A stretch of 51,569 bases of DNA from Clostridiales bacterium 1_7_47FAA (GCA_000155435.1 DS990260.1:1655989-1707557), one strand, 5' to 3'; positions 18,419-27,164 are shown, counted from the stretch's first letter. A program made the numbers and translations. The notes: generated by a model from the sequence alone, not told the origin.

Positions 18419-19261
18419 TCAGCCGGACTTCTGTCCTGCCGCCAAGAGGAGATGCTTGGCCAGGACCGCCGTGGTCACCGCGCCGACGCCTCCCGGGACA
18501 GGGGTTGCCATGGATGCGGCACCGGAAATGGAGTCCATATCCACATCCCCGCATAGCTTCCCGTTCTCATCCACATTGATGCCCACATCAATCACAACCG
18601 CGCCCTGGCCCACATACCTCTTATCCAGCATCTTGGCCCGCCCCGCGGCAGCCACCAGGATTTCCGCAGACCGGCAGGTGCCCTCCAGGTCCGCTGTCCT
18701 GGTATGGCAGATGGTGACGGTTGCATTTTCCTTGAGCATCAGCATGGACAGGGGACGTCCCACCACCATGCTGCGTCCCACAATGGTAACGCGTTTTCCG
18801 CTTATGGCAATCCCGTTGGCCTTCAGGACCTCGATGACAGCTTCCGCCGTACATGGGGCAAATCCCGTGCCGTCCCCTGCAAATACCTTTGCGATATTGG
18901 ACGGCGATATCCCGTCCAGATCCTTTGCCGGGTCAATCATCCGTTCGATATCCGCCTCACAGATCTGTTTTGGAAGGGGACGCAGCAGAAGGATTCCGGT
19001 CACATCCTCATCCTGGTTGATGTTCCTGAAGGCTTCCTTAAAATCCTGGTCGCTTATGTCCGCGGGGAATACATAGGACTGCACCCTCAGCCCAAAGCCC
19101 TCCATTTTTTTGATGGCCCCCCGCTCATATGACATGTCATCCGGGCGTTCCCCCACCCTGACGATTGCCAGCTTCGGTACATTTCCCCCCAGTTTTTCAA
19201 GCATCCTGGCTGCCTGTTCCTTTATCTTTGCAGATACCTCTGCGCCTTTCAGTAATTCCAT
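18419..19261 (-). CDS. folD: FolD-type methylene-THF dehydrogenase, cyclohydrolase site altered
   Basis: Family enzyme oxidises 5,10-methylene-THF to methenyl-THF with NAD(P) and normally also hydrolyses it to 10-formyl-THF. It has 280 residues; the Rossmann part GRSMVVGRPLSMLMLKEN and the final PVPGGVGAVTTAVL are normal. In the catalytic motif Tyr45 is kept (SYERGAIKK), but the Lys that should lie four residues later is Ala49. In the following loop the usual VQLPLP reads LLRPLP, so the partner Gln is also gone. Both residues are known to be needed for cyclohydrolase activity, so dehydrogenase-only function is likely. It follows fchA on the same strand (88 nt), which would supply the missing step. 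Confidence 0.93.
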   Translation of the reverse strand: MELLKGAEVSAKIKEQAARMLEKLGGNVPKLAIVRVGERPDDMSYERGAIKKMEGFGLRVQSYVFPADISDQDFKEAFRNINQDEDVTGILLLRPLPKQICEADIERMIDPAKDLDGISPSNIAKVFAGDGTGFAPCTAEAVIEVLKANGIAISGKRVTIVGRSMVVGRPLSMLMLKENATVTICHTRTADLEGTCRSAEILVAAAGRAKMLDKRYVGQGAVVIDVGINVDENGKLCGDVDMDSISGAASMATPVPGGVGAVTTAVLAKHLLLAAGQKSG

Positions 19262-19349
19262 GGCTGTCTTCCTTTCTGACTTTCTGAAAATGTATGTTCT
19301 TTTACACGCCCCGGGCCTGTCCGGACATGCATCCCTCCCGGCGCAGCCC

Positions 19350-19976
19350 CTATCTCAGCTGATCCAGCACCCTGGCGTAAATCCGGTCCGCCCACGCAGT
19401 CCCCTCTTCAATCAGCTTCCCGGCCCTTGCGTTCAGTTCCTCCGCTTTCTCCCTGTCCTTCATGGATCTGGTGTTAATATACACATTCATGACCGCTCCT
19501 AAAAGCGCGGTGCGGATAAACTGCACGCCCACGCCCACATCGCTGACCGCAAGGCGGCTGCCCTTGTCCCCAAGGATTTCAAGGATACCCAGCATGGCAG
19601 ACGCATGTTCCATGATCTCAAGGGGAACAAGGCTGGCATCCAGAAGACGCTCTTCCATGACCGTTTCCTTATAAGCCTTTTCTTCCTCCGTGGCAGACGG
19701 AAGTCCGTAGCACTGTGCCAACGGCGCAAATACTTCTGCGTCCCGGTCAGCCAGCGTGACAAAGACGGCCTGAAGTTCCTGCATCCGTCCGAGAAGTTCC
19801 TTTATCTCTTCTTCCACGCCCGCGTACTTTTTCTTTCCAATGGTCAGGTTCGCAACCATCTGTCCCAGGGCATTGCCCAGGGCGCCTGCCAGGGCGGAAG
19901 CCCCTCCGCCGCCCGGTATGGGTTCCTTGGATGACAGGACCTCCAGGAATCCTTCTATTGTTTTCTGTTCAACCAT
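19350..19976 (-). CDS. fchA: Methenyl-THF cyclohydrolase / cyclodeaminase family protein
   Basis: Member of the formiminotransferase-cyclodeaminase family (FchA of purinolytic and acetogenic clostridia), which acts on methenyl- or formimino-THF. It has 208 residues, all-helical, with the family opening EPIPGGGGASALAGALGNAL and the later SDVGVGVQFIRTALLGA. AAGGAAGGAG precedes the ATG. Lies immediately upstream of folD. Because that FolD lacks its cyclohydrolase residues, a cyclohydrolase role is more likely here than histidine breakdown; no hut genes are nearby. Confidence 0.9.
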   Translation of the reverse strand: MVEQKTIEGFLEVLSSKEPIPGGGGASALAGALGNALGQMVANLTIGKKKYAGVEEEIKELLGRMQELQAVFVTLADRDAEVFAPLAQCYGLPSATEEEKAYKETVMEERLLDASLVPLEIMEHASAMLGILEILGDKGSRLAVSDVGVGVQFIRTALLGAVMNVYINTRSMKDREKAEELNARAGKLIEEGTAWADRIYARVLDQLR

Positions 19977-20037
19977 TCTGTTCTCCTTCCTTTATCCTTT
20001 TGTTCATATTGGACTGCAGTCCGATTCTGTCACGATG

Positions 20038-20640
20038 TCACACAACCTTAACCCCCATCAGCTTGGCAAGTTCCGCTGCCTGGAAAAGATTCACCTTCAC
20101 GCCTGCAAGCTCCGTATACTGGTCTGATACCATTATATTGTCAATGGTGCAGTCTGACAAGTCCATTCCTCTCAGCATGGTCCTGAAAAAATCCACGCTG
20201 GTGAAATCCGTCCTGGAGCATATGGTTTTCTTGAACCTGACCTCGGACAGGAACGCCTCCCTTAAGCTGCAGCCCGTTATCTCTGAGAATTCCCAGTAAG
20301 CCATGGAAAAATTGGCGTACCGGAACTGGCTGTCCGTCAGCTTCACCCACTTAAAGCTTGCATTGGAAAAACGGCTTCCATCCCCTTTGCAGCCCTCTGC
20401 CCTTGTATTTTTCCAATAGCTGTCCACAAAAGAGCTGTTGGAAAAATCACATTTATCAAACACCACATTGCAGAAGGATGCCCCCGTAAAATCACAGTCC
20501 GTGAACCTGCATCTTACGAAATGGACGGAATCAAATTCCAGCTTCTGCCCACTGACGGAGTCAGCTGTTTCATCCGTGTATGTCCGGTCTGATACAGGCC
20601 ATTCCTCTGCGGCCGCCTGCAGGATTTCTTCTGTTAACAT
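20038..20640 (-). CDS. Pentapeptide repeat protein, Qnr-like
   Basis: Right-handed quadrilateral beta-helix protein of 200 residues from the ATG at 20640. A/C-[D/N]-F/L-type repeats run from about residue 38 (FDSVHFVRCRFTDCDFTGAS) through the middle. The C-terminus (LRGMDLSDCTID...FQAAELAKLMGVKVV) matches the end of Qnr proteins, where the helix is capped by a dimerising alpha-helix. An in-frame ATG at 20685 is rejected because AGGGGGA sits 7 nt before 20640. It lies 10 nt after the flavoprotein gene. A gyrase-protecting role is inferred from the family; chromosomal Qnr-like genes of unknown native role are common. Confidence 0.8.
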   Translation of the reverse strand: MLTEEILQAAAEEWPVSDRTYTDETADSVSGQKLEFDSVHFVRCRFTDCDFTGASFCNVVFDKCDFSNSSFVDSYWKNTRAEGCKGDGSRFSNASFKWVKLTDSQFRYANFSMAYWEFSEITGCSLREAFLSEVRFKKTICSRTDFTSVDFFRTMLRGMDLSDCTIDNIMVSDQYTELAGVKVNLFQAAELAKLMGVKVV

Positions 20641-20650
20641 AGTCTTCCCC

Positions 20651-21115
20651 CTATCTGTTGGACTTGGCGCAGAGTTCCTCCACATCCAGGCGTATGACCG
20701 CTGTCAGCTTAAGCATGGGGTCCGGGTATTCCCACCGTCCGCCTCCCGCCATGTGTTCCATGATGCAGTCCAGGCCATGGCGTTTCTCCTCCGGGTCATC
20801 CACCATGGTAATCCTTCCCTTGCCCACAATGCTGCTGTATTCAAACGAAAAACCACATGCCTCATCTGCCGTCACCAGGCGGTGCTCCGTATCCATCTCA
20901 AAACCAGCGTATCCATTCTGGCGTATCAGATCAATCTTACGCCCCTGGGCTGCGCCGTGAAAGTAAAATGCCTTCCCGGCCTTGTCATATCCGAAATTCA
21001 CAGGCACGATATATGCACATGCCCCATCTGCAAAAGCAATCCTCATGCACTGGCAGGCATCGATGATTTCCTGTATCCGGTCACTATCCGTGATTTCCCT
21101 GTCTTTTCTTCTCAT
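20651..21115 (-). CDS. Nim-like pyridoxamine 5'-phosphate oxidase family protein
   Basis: FMN-binding split-barrel protein of 154 residues. The segment AYIVPVNFGYD...FYFHGAAQGRKIDLIRQN is typical of the Nim (5-nitroimidazole reductase-like) branch, as is FEYSSIVGKGRI. In-frame ATG at 21157 is rejected because GGGAG precedes the ATG at 21115. In this family some members reduce nitroimidazoles to harmless amines; most chromosomal ones have no tested role. Co-directional with the ATPase upstream (25 nt) and the Qnr-like gene downstream (10 nt). Confidence 0.85.
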   Translation of the reverse strand: MRRKDREITDSDRIQEIIDACQCMRIAFADGACAYIVPVNFGYDKAGKAFYFHGAAQGRKIDLIRQNGYAGFEMDTEHRLVTADEACGFSFEYSSIVGKGRITMVDDPEEKRHGLDCIMEHMAGGGRWEYPDPMLKLTAVIRLDVEELCAKSNR

Positions 21116-21140
21116 GTCCGTTTCTCCCTGTATTGATTTG

Positions 21141-21896
21141 TCAAACCATTGTTTCATCCAAAAGCCGTTTCAAAAAGTATTCCCTGTTGTTTATGAACAT
21201 TTCCGTTACCTGGTAGCTCTCCGTCTCCTCATAGCTTACCGGTTCCAGCTTCCCGTTGTCAAAGGACAGGATCTGGGCCCCTGGAATGCCGAGGAGGATG
21301 GGCGAATGGCTGGCAATGATGAACTGCGCCCCTCCTGCCGCCAGCTGGCAGATATGGATCAGCAGGGTCAGCTGCCTCTGGGGCGAAAGGGCTGCTTCCG
21401 GCTCGTCCAGGATATACATCCCTTTTTCCTCAAAGGTATTCTGCATCAGGGCCAGGAAGCTCTCGCCGTGGGACTGTTCATGAAGCGAACGTCCTCCGTA
21501 CCTTTCATAATACCACTTAGGGTCGTCCCCGTCCCTGTATTCCTCTATCTGGGTAGCAACATTATAAAAGCTCTCCGCCCTCAAGAAAAAACCATGCCTT
21601 GGCCTGTGTACCCCTTTAATCAGGGTAATGGCGCCGTAAAGCTCCGAATGTGTCTGTCTGGTGGCAAAGTTAAAATTCCTGCTTCCTCCCTCAGGATTAA
21701 ATCCATAGGCCACCGCAACCGCTTCCAAAAGCGTGGATTTCCCTGTTCCGTTTTCCCCCACGAAAAAGGTCACATTGCTGTGAAGCCGCAAATCCCTGAT
21801 ACCGTGGATTGAAGGAATATCCCTGACATAGGAATCCTCATCCACCTTATCCCAGTCAATCCTTATTTCCCTGATAAACATATCTGACTGCCCCAT
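21141..21896 (-). CDS. Predicted AAA/ABC-type ATPase (COG3910-like)
   Basis: Stand-alone ATPase with the ABC fold of SMC/RecF type. Walker A GENGTGKST at 47-55 (numbered from ATG 21896), a signature-like SHGESFLAL, Walker B MYILDEPEAALSPQ and the H-loop ASHSP. Proteins of this type are cytosolic and often have unknown partners. Start is uncertain: a GTG at 21920 opens the frame, but GGGGAG lies 9 nt before the ATG at 21896. It follows sbcC by 31 nt, so a DNA-repair role with SbcCD is an inference from position only. Confidence 0.8.
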   Translation of the reverse strand: MGQSDMFIREIRIDWDKVDEDSYVRDIPSIHGIRDLRLHSNVTFFVGENGTGKSTLLEAVAVAYGFNPEGGSRNFNFATRQTHSELYGAITLIKGVHRPRHGFFLRAESFYNVATQIEEYRDGDDPKWYYERYGGRSLHEQSHGESFLALMQNTFEEKGMYILDEPEAALSPQRQLTLLIHICQLAAGGAQFIIASHSPILLGIPGAQILSFDNGKLEPVSYEETESYQVTEMFINNREYFLKRLLDETMV

Positions 21897-21927
21897 TCCA
21901 TGCATCTCCCCTGTGAACACCGCGCCC

Positions 21928-24900
21928 TTAAACCTGTATCCGCGCCCTGCTGCCCCCGCTCTTTTCCTTCACCACCACAATCTGGCGCTCAATCCGTTCC
22001 TTTAATTCCGTTACATGGGAAATGATTCCCACCAGCCGTCTTCCCTCTGCCAGGTCCCCCAATGCCTTCATTGCAAGGTTCAGCGTATCCTCGTCCAGGG
22101 AGCCGAAGCCCTCGTCCACGAACATGGTGTCCAGGCGTATGCCGCCTGCCGCGGACTGGATTTCATCGGACAGCCCCAGGGCCAGGGACAGGGATGCCTG
22201 GAAGGACTCTCCTCCTGACAATGTCTTGACGCTGCGCTGGGTGCCGTTGTAATGGTCAATCACGTTCAGGCCAAGGCCGCTTTTTCCGCGGTTATCCTCC
22301 TCGGTGCACCGCTTCAGCTCGTACTGGCCCCCGCTCATCACCATGAACCTGGTATTGGCCCGTGCGATGATCCGCTCAAAATACGCCATCTGTACATATG
22401 TCTCAAACGTAATTTTTTCCTTTCCGCCCACTTCGCCCGAAGCAGTATCGGACAGGGATTTGACCCAGGTCCACTGCTGCTGTATTTCCTCCATGGCGTC
22501 CTTCTGCTTCAATATCCGTCCGTATGCGGTGCGGTTGGTTTCCAGGCGGTGATGGATACGGCTCTTTGTCTGTTCCTGTGATTCCAGTTCAGCCCTTACC
22601 CTGCCCTGGGCAGCGGATAGTTCCTCCATCTGCCTGCCCAGTCCCAAAGCAGTCACTTCCCTGTCTATCCTGGCATCCTCCAGCTGCGCCCTCAGAGCTT
22701 CCATGCGCGACCTGGCATCGGCAACCTTCTGGTTTACTTCATGATATACTTTCTCCGCTTCCCTGTAGGCCTTTTCCCCAGCCTCAAAGGCCGCCCGTTT
22801 GCCAGCCAGTTCCTCCTGGGCCTGTTTCCTGTCCTCAAAGGGAAGTTTTCCAGCCAGTTCCTTTATCTGATGTTCCAGGCCTTTTTCCCGTTCTTCTGCT
22901 TCAATAAGAAGTTTCAGGGCCTCCTGCTTCCTCTCCCCTGCTTCCTCCAGGGATTTCTGATGGCCCACACGCCCTTTCTCCAGTTCTTCCTTATGTTTCA
23001 GGCGGGCGCGGCAGTCCGCGGACCGCTTTTTCGCAGCTGTTTCCTGGCGGGCCAGCTGGTCCTTAAGTTCTCCCAGCATGTCCTCCCAAACTTTGAGGAA
23101 ATGCTGCCGGCCCCCGGGGCTGGCAGCATTGCCGGATGGACTACTGACCGCCCCTTCATCCGCCCTGCATTCTGCCTGGTTCAGGCGTTCCCGCCACGAT
23201 TCCTTCCAGGACCCTACCTCGGCATCAATCTGCTGCCTCATCCTGGTATAACGCGTCTCCAGGCCGCCTGCCAGCCTTCCGGCCTTAAGGCTTAGTTCCG
23301 AAGCCTCCCTGGTTCTGGCTTCAGAATCCTTTGCGGCCTGGTCAACCAGTTCCTTTGTCACATCACTGTCAGAATATGGACCTTGGAAGATGGTTTCGGG
23401 CTTCATCCCGCCCGGAACCGTGTCTGCCCGTCCTGTGTCTGCCTGAACCTCACCTGCCCAGACCGCGTCTGCCCGAATCTCATCTGCCCGTCCTGCGTCT
23501 GCCCGAATCTCACCTGCCTGTCCTGCGTCTGCCCGAATCTCATCTGCCCGTCCTGTTCCTGCCGGAGCCGGATGCACGGTGGAACCGCACACCGGGCATG
23601 GTTCGCCCTCTGCCAGTTCCCTTGCCAGGATTCCGGCCTGGTTGTCCAGGAAACGCTGGTACAGGCTTCTGTATACCTGGTCCGCCCTGCGCCGCTTCCC
23701 GTCCGCCTCCCGGTAGAGTTCCTGGGCCTGCTCCAGGTTTTTGCGCTCCCTGTGGTATTCTGAAAGCTCCCTCACAAGGGAATCCACCCTTATCCTGTAC
23801 TCAGCCAGCTTCTCAATGGCTAACCGGGATGCCTGGTAATCCTCCCCGGCCGTCTTAAGGTCCGCCAGTTCATTGTCATCCTTTAAAAGCTGTTCCCGCC
23901 ACCGCGCTTCCTCCTCCTGGGTCCGGAGCGCCACGGCCTTTAGCCCGGCAATCCGCTTAAGGCATTCTTCCCGGCCCGCGGTCAGGCCGTCATACTGTAC
24001 GTATGACTTCATGGCCTCTTCCATCTTTGTGATGGTGACCATCAGGATATCCCGCTCTGCCTGGCCTTCCTTTTCCTTATTATAATTGCATTGTGCAGCC
24101 GCCAGCCTGGGAGCCTCCCTGTCCAGGACCAAACGGGCTGCTTCCATGTCCTTTAGCGCCTTTGACGCTGACTGCGCCTTTCCAAGCTTCAGTCCCAGGG
24201 CGGACATCTCCTCACGGATGGCCTTCATCCTCCCGTCTGCGGCATGTTCCTCTTCCATGTCCGCCGTAATCATCTGTTCCAGCAGCTCCAGCATAACCTC
24301 AAGGCTTCCCTTTTGCGCTTCCTTCCACCGGATTGCCAGGTCCGCCCTCTCTTCGCCGGGAATGACGCCGTCCGTATACTGCCCAATGCTCTTCCTGGTA
24401 TCTGCATACTGCCCATACAACGCCTTGGCCTGGTCCTTTAACTTCTCCTGGAACTGCTGGTAGGGCCTGGTTCCGAAAATCTCGCGGAATATGGTTCCCC
24501 GGTCCTCCGTCTTACCGGAAAGCAGTCTTGAGAAGCTGCCCTGTGCCAGCATGGCAATCTGGGAAAACTGTTCACGGCTCAGCCCCAGAAGTGTTTCAAT
24601 CTCCTGGGTCACGGCCTTGTCCCCCGTAATCACGCGTCCGTCCGGCATGCGCAGTTCTGCATCCGGCTTCTCCTTTGTCTCCCCTTCTCCCCTCTGCTTT
24701 GCCCGCATGTATTCAGGATTGCGCCGCACACAATATCCTGCCTCATTATATACAAACGACATTTCCACAAATGTCCTTGCGTCCATGGGCGCATATTTGC
24801 TCCGCAGCATCTTAGGCCTGCGTGCCTCTCCGCTGGCATTTCCATAGAGGGCAAATGTAATGGCATCAAATATAGTGGTCTTTCCCGCGCCTGTATCGCC

Positions 24901-25002
24901 TGTAATCAGATACAGGCCCCGGTCCCCTAAGGCATCCATATCCAGTTTCATTTCCCCTGCATATGGCCCGAATGCGGATATGGTTAATTGTGTCGGTCTC
25001 AA
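21928..25002 (-). CDS. sbcC: Exonuclease SbcC (Rad50-like subunit)
   Basis: Large SMC-like ATPase that with SbcD opens DNA hairpins and blocked ends. 1024 residues: Walker A GDTGAGKTT 35-43, long coiled coils, zinc hook CPVCG with C469 and C472, C-terminal signature LSGGESFQASLSLALGL and Walker B MFVDEGFGSLD. Right after the hook there is a low-complexity insert rich in A, D, E, G, I and R built from four ten-residue repeats, encoded by a 30-bp tandem repeat (23421-23555). Its start overlaps sbcD by 4 nt (ATGA), showing coupling. Confidence 0.95.
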   Translation of the reverse strand: MRPTQLTISAFGPYAGEMKLDMDALGDRGLYLITGDTGAGKTTIFDAITFALYGNASGEARRPKMLRSKYAPMDARTFVEMSFVYNEAGYCVRRNPEYMRAKQRGEGETKEKPDAELRMPDGRVITGDKAVTQEIETLLGLSREQFSQIAMLAQGSFSRLLSGKTEDRGTIFREIFGTRPYQQFQEKLKDQAKALYGQYADTRKSIGQYTDGVIPGEERADLAIRWKEAQKGSLEVMLELLEQMITADMEEEHAADGRMKAIREEMSALGLKLGKAQSASKALKDMEAARLVLDREAPRLAAAQCNYNKEKEGQAERDILMVTITKMEEAMKSYVQYDGLTAGREECLKRIAGLKAVALRTQEEEARWREQLLKDDNELADLKTAGEDYQASRLAIEKLAEYRIRVDSLVRELSEYHRERKNLEQAQELYREADGKRRRADQVYRSLYQRFLDNQAGILARELAEGEPCPVCGSTVHPAPAGTGRADEIRADAGQAGEIRADAGRADEIRADAVWAGEVQADTGRADTVPGGMKPETIFQGPYSDSDVTKELVDQAAKDSEARTREASELSLKAGRLAGGLETRYTRMRQQIDAEVGSWKESWRERLNQAECRADEGAVSSPSGNAASPGGRQHFLKVWEDMLGELKDQLARQETAAKKRSADCRARLKHKEELEKGRVGHQKSLEEAGERKQEALKLLIEAEEREKGLEHQIKELAGKLPFEDRKQAQEELAGKRAAFEAGEKAYREAEKVYHEVNQKVADARSRMEALRAQLEDARIDREVTALGLGRQMEELSAAQGRVRAELESQEQTKSRIHHRLETNRTAYGRILKQKDAMEEIQQQWTWVKSLSDTASGEVGGKEKITFETYVQMAYFERIIARANTRFMVMSGGQYELKRCTEEDNRGKSGLGLNVIDHYNGTQRSVKTLSGGESFQASLSLALGLSDEIQSAAGGIRLDTMFVDEGFGSLDEDTLNLAMKALGDLAEGRRLVGIISHVTELKERIERQIVVVKEKSGGSRARIQV
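23421..23555. repeat. 30-bp tandem repeat inside sbcC
   Basis: One half unit (23421-23435), one diverged unit (23436-23465) and three near-identical 30-bp units (23466-23495, 23496-23525, 23526-23555). On the plus strand each reads CGTCTGCCCGAATCTCAT.. and encodes, on the minus strand, decapeptides of the type GRADEIRADA. The period keeps the frame, so copy-number change would lengthen the protein without breaking it. Confidence 0.85.
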
Positions 25003-26141
25003 TGTACATCCTCCCAGATCATTTCCATCAGTTTTAAGGAAAACTCCCTCTGCCGGTCACTCATGGGCTGGTTATTCTGAAGTTCATACAACTCCCCGAA
25101 CAGCTCCATGGGCGATTTGCGTATCTCCCCCGCCTTATCCACGGACTGCCCCGACCTGGTGCGCTGGTTGTCATAATCCAGCTTCATCACATTGGGGTAG
25201 ATGGACCGCAGCTTCCCTATGGCATCCAGTATGTCCTCTTCATCCGTCAGGGTGATATGCAGGTAGTCATCCACCGCGGTCCCCTGGTAAAATCCCAGGT
25301 CCGTCACCTGTTCATAGCTTCCTTTTATATTGCGCATATCGTGCAGCGGCTTAAGGGGCCTGGTGGATACGGTCACATTTCCCTTTTCCAAAAGTTCCAC
25401 TACGGTTACGGACTTCTTATGTCCTGCTTCGGAAAATGAATACTTAAGCGGGGTGCCGCAGTAGCGCAGGGTATCCCTGCCAATCCTCTGGGGTCCATGG
25501 ATATGCCCCAGGGCCACATAGTCAAAATCCCGGAACCAGTCCGCGCCCACCTGCTCCAGCCCTCCGATGGACAGTTCCTCGGAGTCACAGGCCGAGGCTC
25601 CCATGACAAACTGGTGGGCCATCAGGATATTGCGTTCACCGGGCCTGAAGCCATCCTTAGTCATGTGCGCCAAGGCACAGCCCACCCCATCATCAAAGCC
25701 CTGGATTTCCTCATCCGGGAAACAGCGCCGTACCATGGCCGGCTTTATGAATGGCAGCATATAGATATATACACTGCCGTAAGCGTCCTTAAGCTCCACC
25801 GGCTCCACATGGCCGTCATACACCGGGGCCATATGCACCCCTCTGCCCACCATCAGCTTCCCGCCAAAGGCCAGACGCTCCGGGCTGTCGTGGTTCCCGC
25901 TGATTACAAACACAGGCACGCCGCTGTCAGCCAGGCTGGTGAGAAATGCATCAAATACCTGAACCGCCTCGGCAGGAGGCACCGGCTTATCGTATACATC
26001 GCCTGCAATCAGCACAGCCTCCGGCTTCTCCTGGCCGATGATGGACAGTATCTCATTCAATATATATTTCTGATCCTCCAGCATGGGAAATTCATTGACA
26101 CGTTTCCCGATATGGAGGTCAGACAGATGGATCAGCTTCAT
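24999..26141 (-). CDS. sbcD: Exonuclease SbcD (Mre11-like nuclease subunit)
   Basis: Manganese-dependent nuclease partner of SbcC, 380 residues. Metallophosphoesterase motifs in order: SDLHIG (7-12), GDVYD (47-51), SGNHDSP (about 80), MAHQF and GHIHGPQ (about 215). First gene of the sbcDC pair. No complete SOS box lies upstream; two palindromes do, in the gap to the divergent small gene. Confidence 0.95.
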   Translation of the reverse strand: MKLIHLSDLHIGKRVNEFPMLEDQKYILNEILSIIGQEKPEAVLIAGDVYDKPVPPAEAVQVFDAFLTSLADSGVPVFVISGNHDSPERLAFGGKLMVGRGVHMAPVYDGHVEPVELKDAYGSVYIYMLPFIKPAMVRRCFPDEEIQGFDDGVGCALAHMTKDGFRPGERNILMAHQFVMGASACDSEELSIGGLEQVGADWFRDFDYVALGHIHGPQRIGRDTLRYCGTPLKYSFSEAGHKKSVTVVELLEKGNVTVSTRPLKPLHDMRNIKGSYEQVTDLGFYQGTAVDDYLHITLTDEEDILDAIGKLRSIYPNVMKLDYDNQRTRSGQSVDKAGEIRKSPMELFGELYELQNNQPMSDRQREFSLKLMEMIWEDVH

Positions 26142-26228
26142 ATATCTTCCTTCCTATTATTTCCTTATTCCCCAATATCCACACCATTGTACCCAACATC
26201 ATACCACGCAGACCACATCCATTACAAG

Positions 26229-26291
26229 CATTTCCATTGCATGGAAATGGACTCTGTGGTAAATTAATACCATGACCCTAGAATCATGGTA
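26229..26291. promoter_or_regulatory. Two palindromes between sbcD and the divergent small gene
   Basis: CATTTCCAT-TGC-ATGGAAATG (26229-26249) and TACCATGA-N8-TCATGGTA (26268-26291). Both are perfect and lie in the 220-bp divergent gap. They look like operators or cruciform sites; no regulator is obvious. Confidence 0.45.
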
Positions 26292-26361
26292 CGGGTACAT
26301 GTGCCAGAACATATGATGATAACATGTCACATAAAAATATCAGACAATGAGGTGAACCAAT

Positions 26362-26598
26362 ATGAATCCAATGCTTATCCTACAGTTAAGACCAGCCTGG
26401 GAACAGTTTAAGGGCAACCACCCAAAGCTGCTGAATTTTGTAAAGGCAGCCTCCAAAGACAGCTTCCTGGACGAAGGCTCGCTGATTGAAATCAGCGTCA
26501 CCAACAGCGCCGGAAAGACCATTGCATCCAATGTACGTGTGAAGGGGGACGACCTGGCCTTTCTGTCCGCACTAAAGGATGTGCTGGAAGGGGATTAA
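26362..26598 (+). CDS. Small conserved hypothetical protein
   Basis: 78-residue soluble protein with no cysteine or membrane segment: helix (LILQLRPAWEQFKGNHPKLLNFVKAA) then a beta-rich part (LIEISVTNSAGKTIASNVRVK). The ribosome site TGAGGTGA precedes the ATG and a terminator follows, supporting it as a real, monocistronic gene divergent from sbcD. I recall similar short proteins in Lachnospiraceae but know no function. The opposite strand is also open here and is judged a shadow. Confidence 0.7.
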   Translation: MNPMLILQLRPAWEQFKGNHPKLLNFVKAASKDSFLDEGSLIEISVTNSAGKTIASNVRVKGDDLAFLSALKDVLEGD

Positions 26599-26673
26599 CG
26601 GGGTTATCAGGACTCTATGAGTCAGATGAGCCAGGTGCGCACATCCATGGTGTAAACGCAGATACTGAAACAT

Positions 26674-26728
26674 AAAAAGCGGCGTCAGACGGTTCCCGGT
26701 AGTTAGGAATCATCTGACGCCAGCTTTT
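26674..26728. terminator. Bidirectional terminator
   Basis: AAAAAGC-GGCGTCAGA (26674-26689) pairs with TCTGACGCC-A-GCTTTTT (26713-26729). It serves both the small plus-strand gene and the convergent DUF1893-like gene, whose stop codon overlaps the T run. Confidence 0.8.
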
Positions 26729-27147
26729 TATTTATATCGTTCCTCAAGAAACTCCCATTGGTCCTTTCTGTCTCCGTGTTCAAAAAGGAACTGTTCAACA
26801 GGGCAGACTTTACTATCGTCCTTGGAGGATTTCACAAGGGGGATCACCTCTTCATAAGTAACAGCAATCCCTCTTTCATTCAATATCCTCAACCCGCCTT
26901 CGGATACCCTGGCCGCATGGCATTCCCTGATGGGAATCTGCTCCGCCATGATTCCCATGGCAATGCCAGCCTGATTGGCATAGAGGACCAGATTTCCGGT
27001 TCCGGTCAATCCGCCCTCATAGTATGCATGATACATGCCTGCCACCGGGCTTTTGTCTGTTTCCCATATGATGCTGCCGGAATCATCGGTCAGGATTGCA
27101 AGGGCTTCCCTGGTTGACACCTTCTGTAACAAATCCTCTCTCATCAT
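26728..27147 (-). CDS. DUF1893-like protein
   Basis: About 140 residues with a cytidine-deaminase-like fold as far as the sequence suggests (VLYANQAGIAMGIMAEQIPIRECHAARVSEGGLRIL). The family is common in anaerobes and has no settled function. A GTG at 27162 opens the frame, but AGGTGA sits just before two ATGs at 27147 and 27144, so one of these is preferred. It follows the aminotransferase by under 20 nt and is the last gene of the carrier - C-S lyase - DUF1893 unit, ending in a strong terminator. Confidence 0.75.
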   Translation of the reverse strand: MMREDLLQKVSTREALAILTDDSGSIIWETDKSPVAGMYHAYYEGGLTGTGNLVLYANQAGIAMGIMAEQIPIRECHAARVSEGGLRILNERGIAVTYEEVIPLVKSSKDDSKVCPVEQFLFEHGDRKDQWEFLEERYK

Positions 27148-27164
27148 GTCACCTGCTTTCACCT

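Noticed and set aside
26307-26315. GAACATATG upstream of sbcD and the small gene as an SOS box
   Set aside because: Only the first half-site fits; the second half (GTTC) is absent, so LexA control is not supported.
26340-26531. Minus-strand open frame over the small plus-strand gene
   Set aside because: The plus-strand frame has a good ribosome site and a correctly placed terminator; the minus-strand frame has neither.
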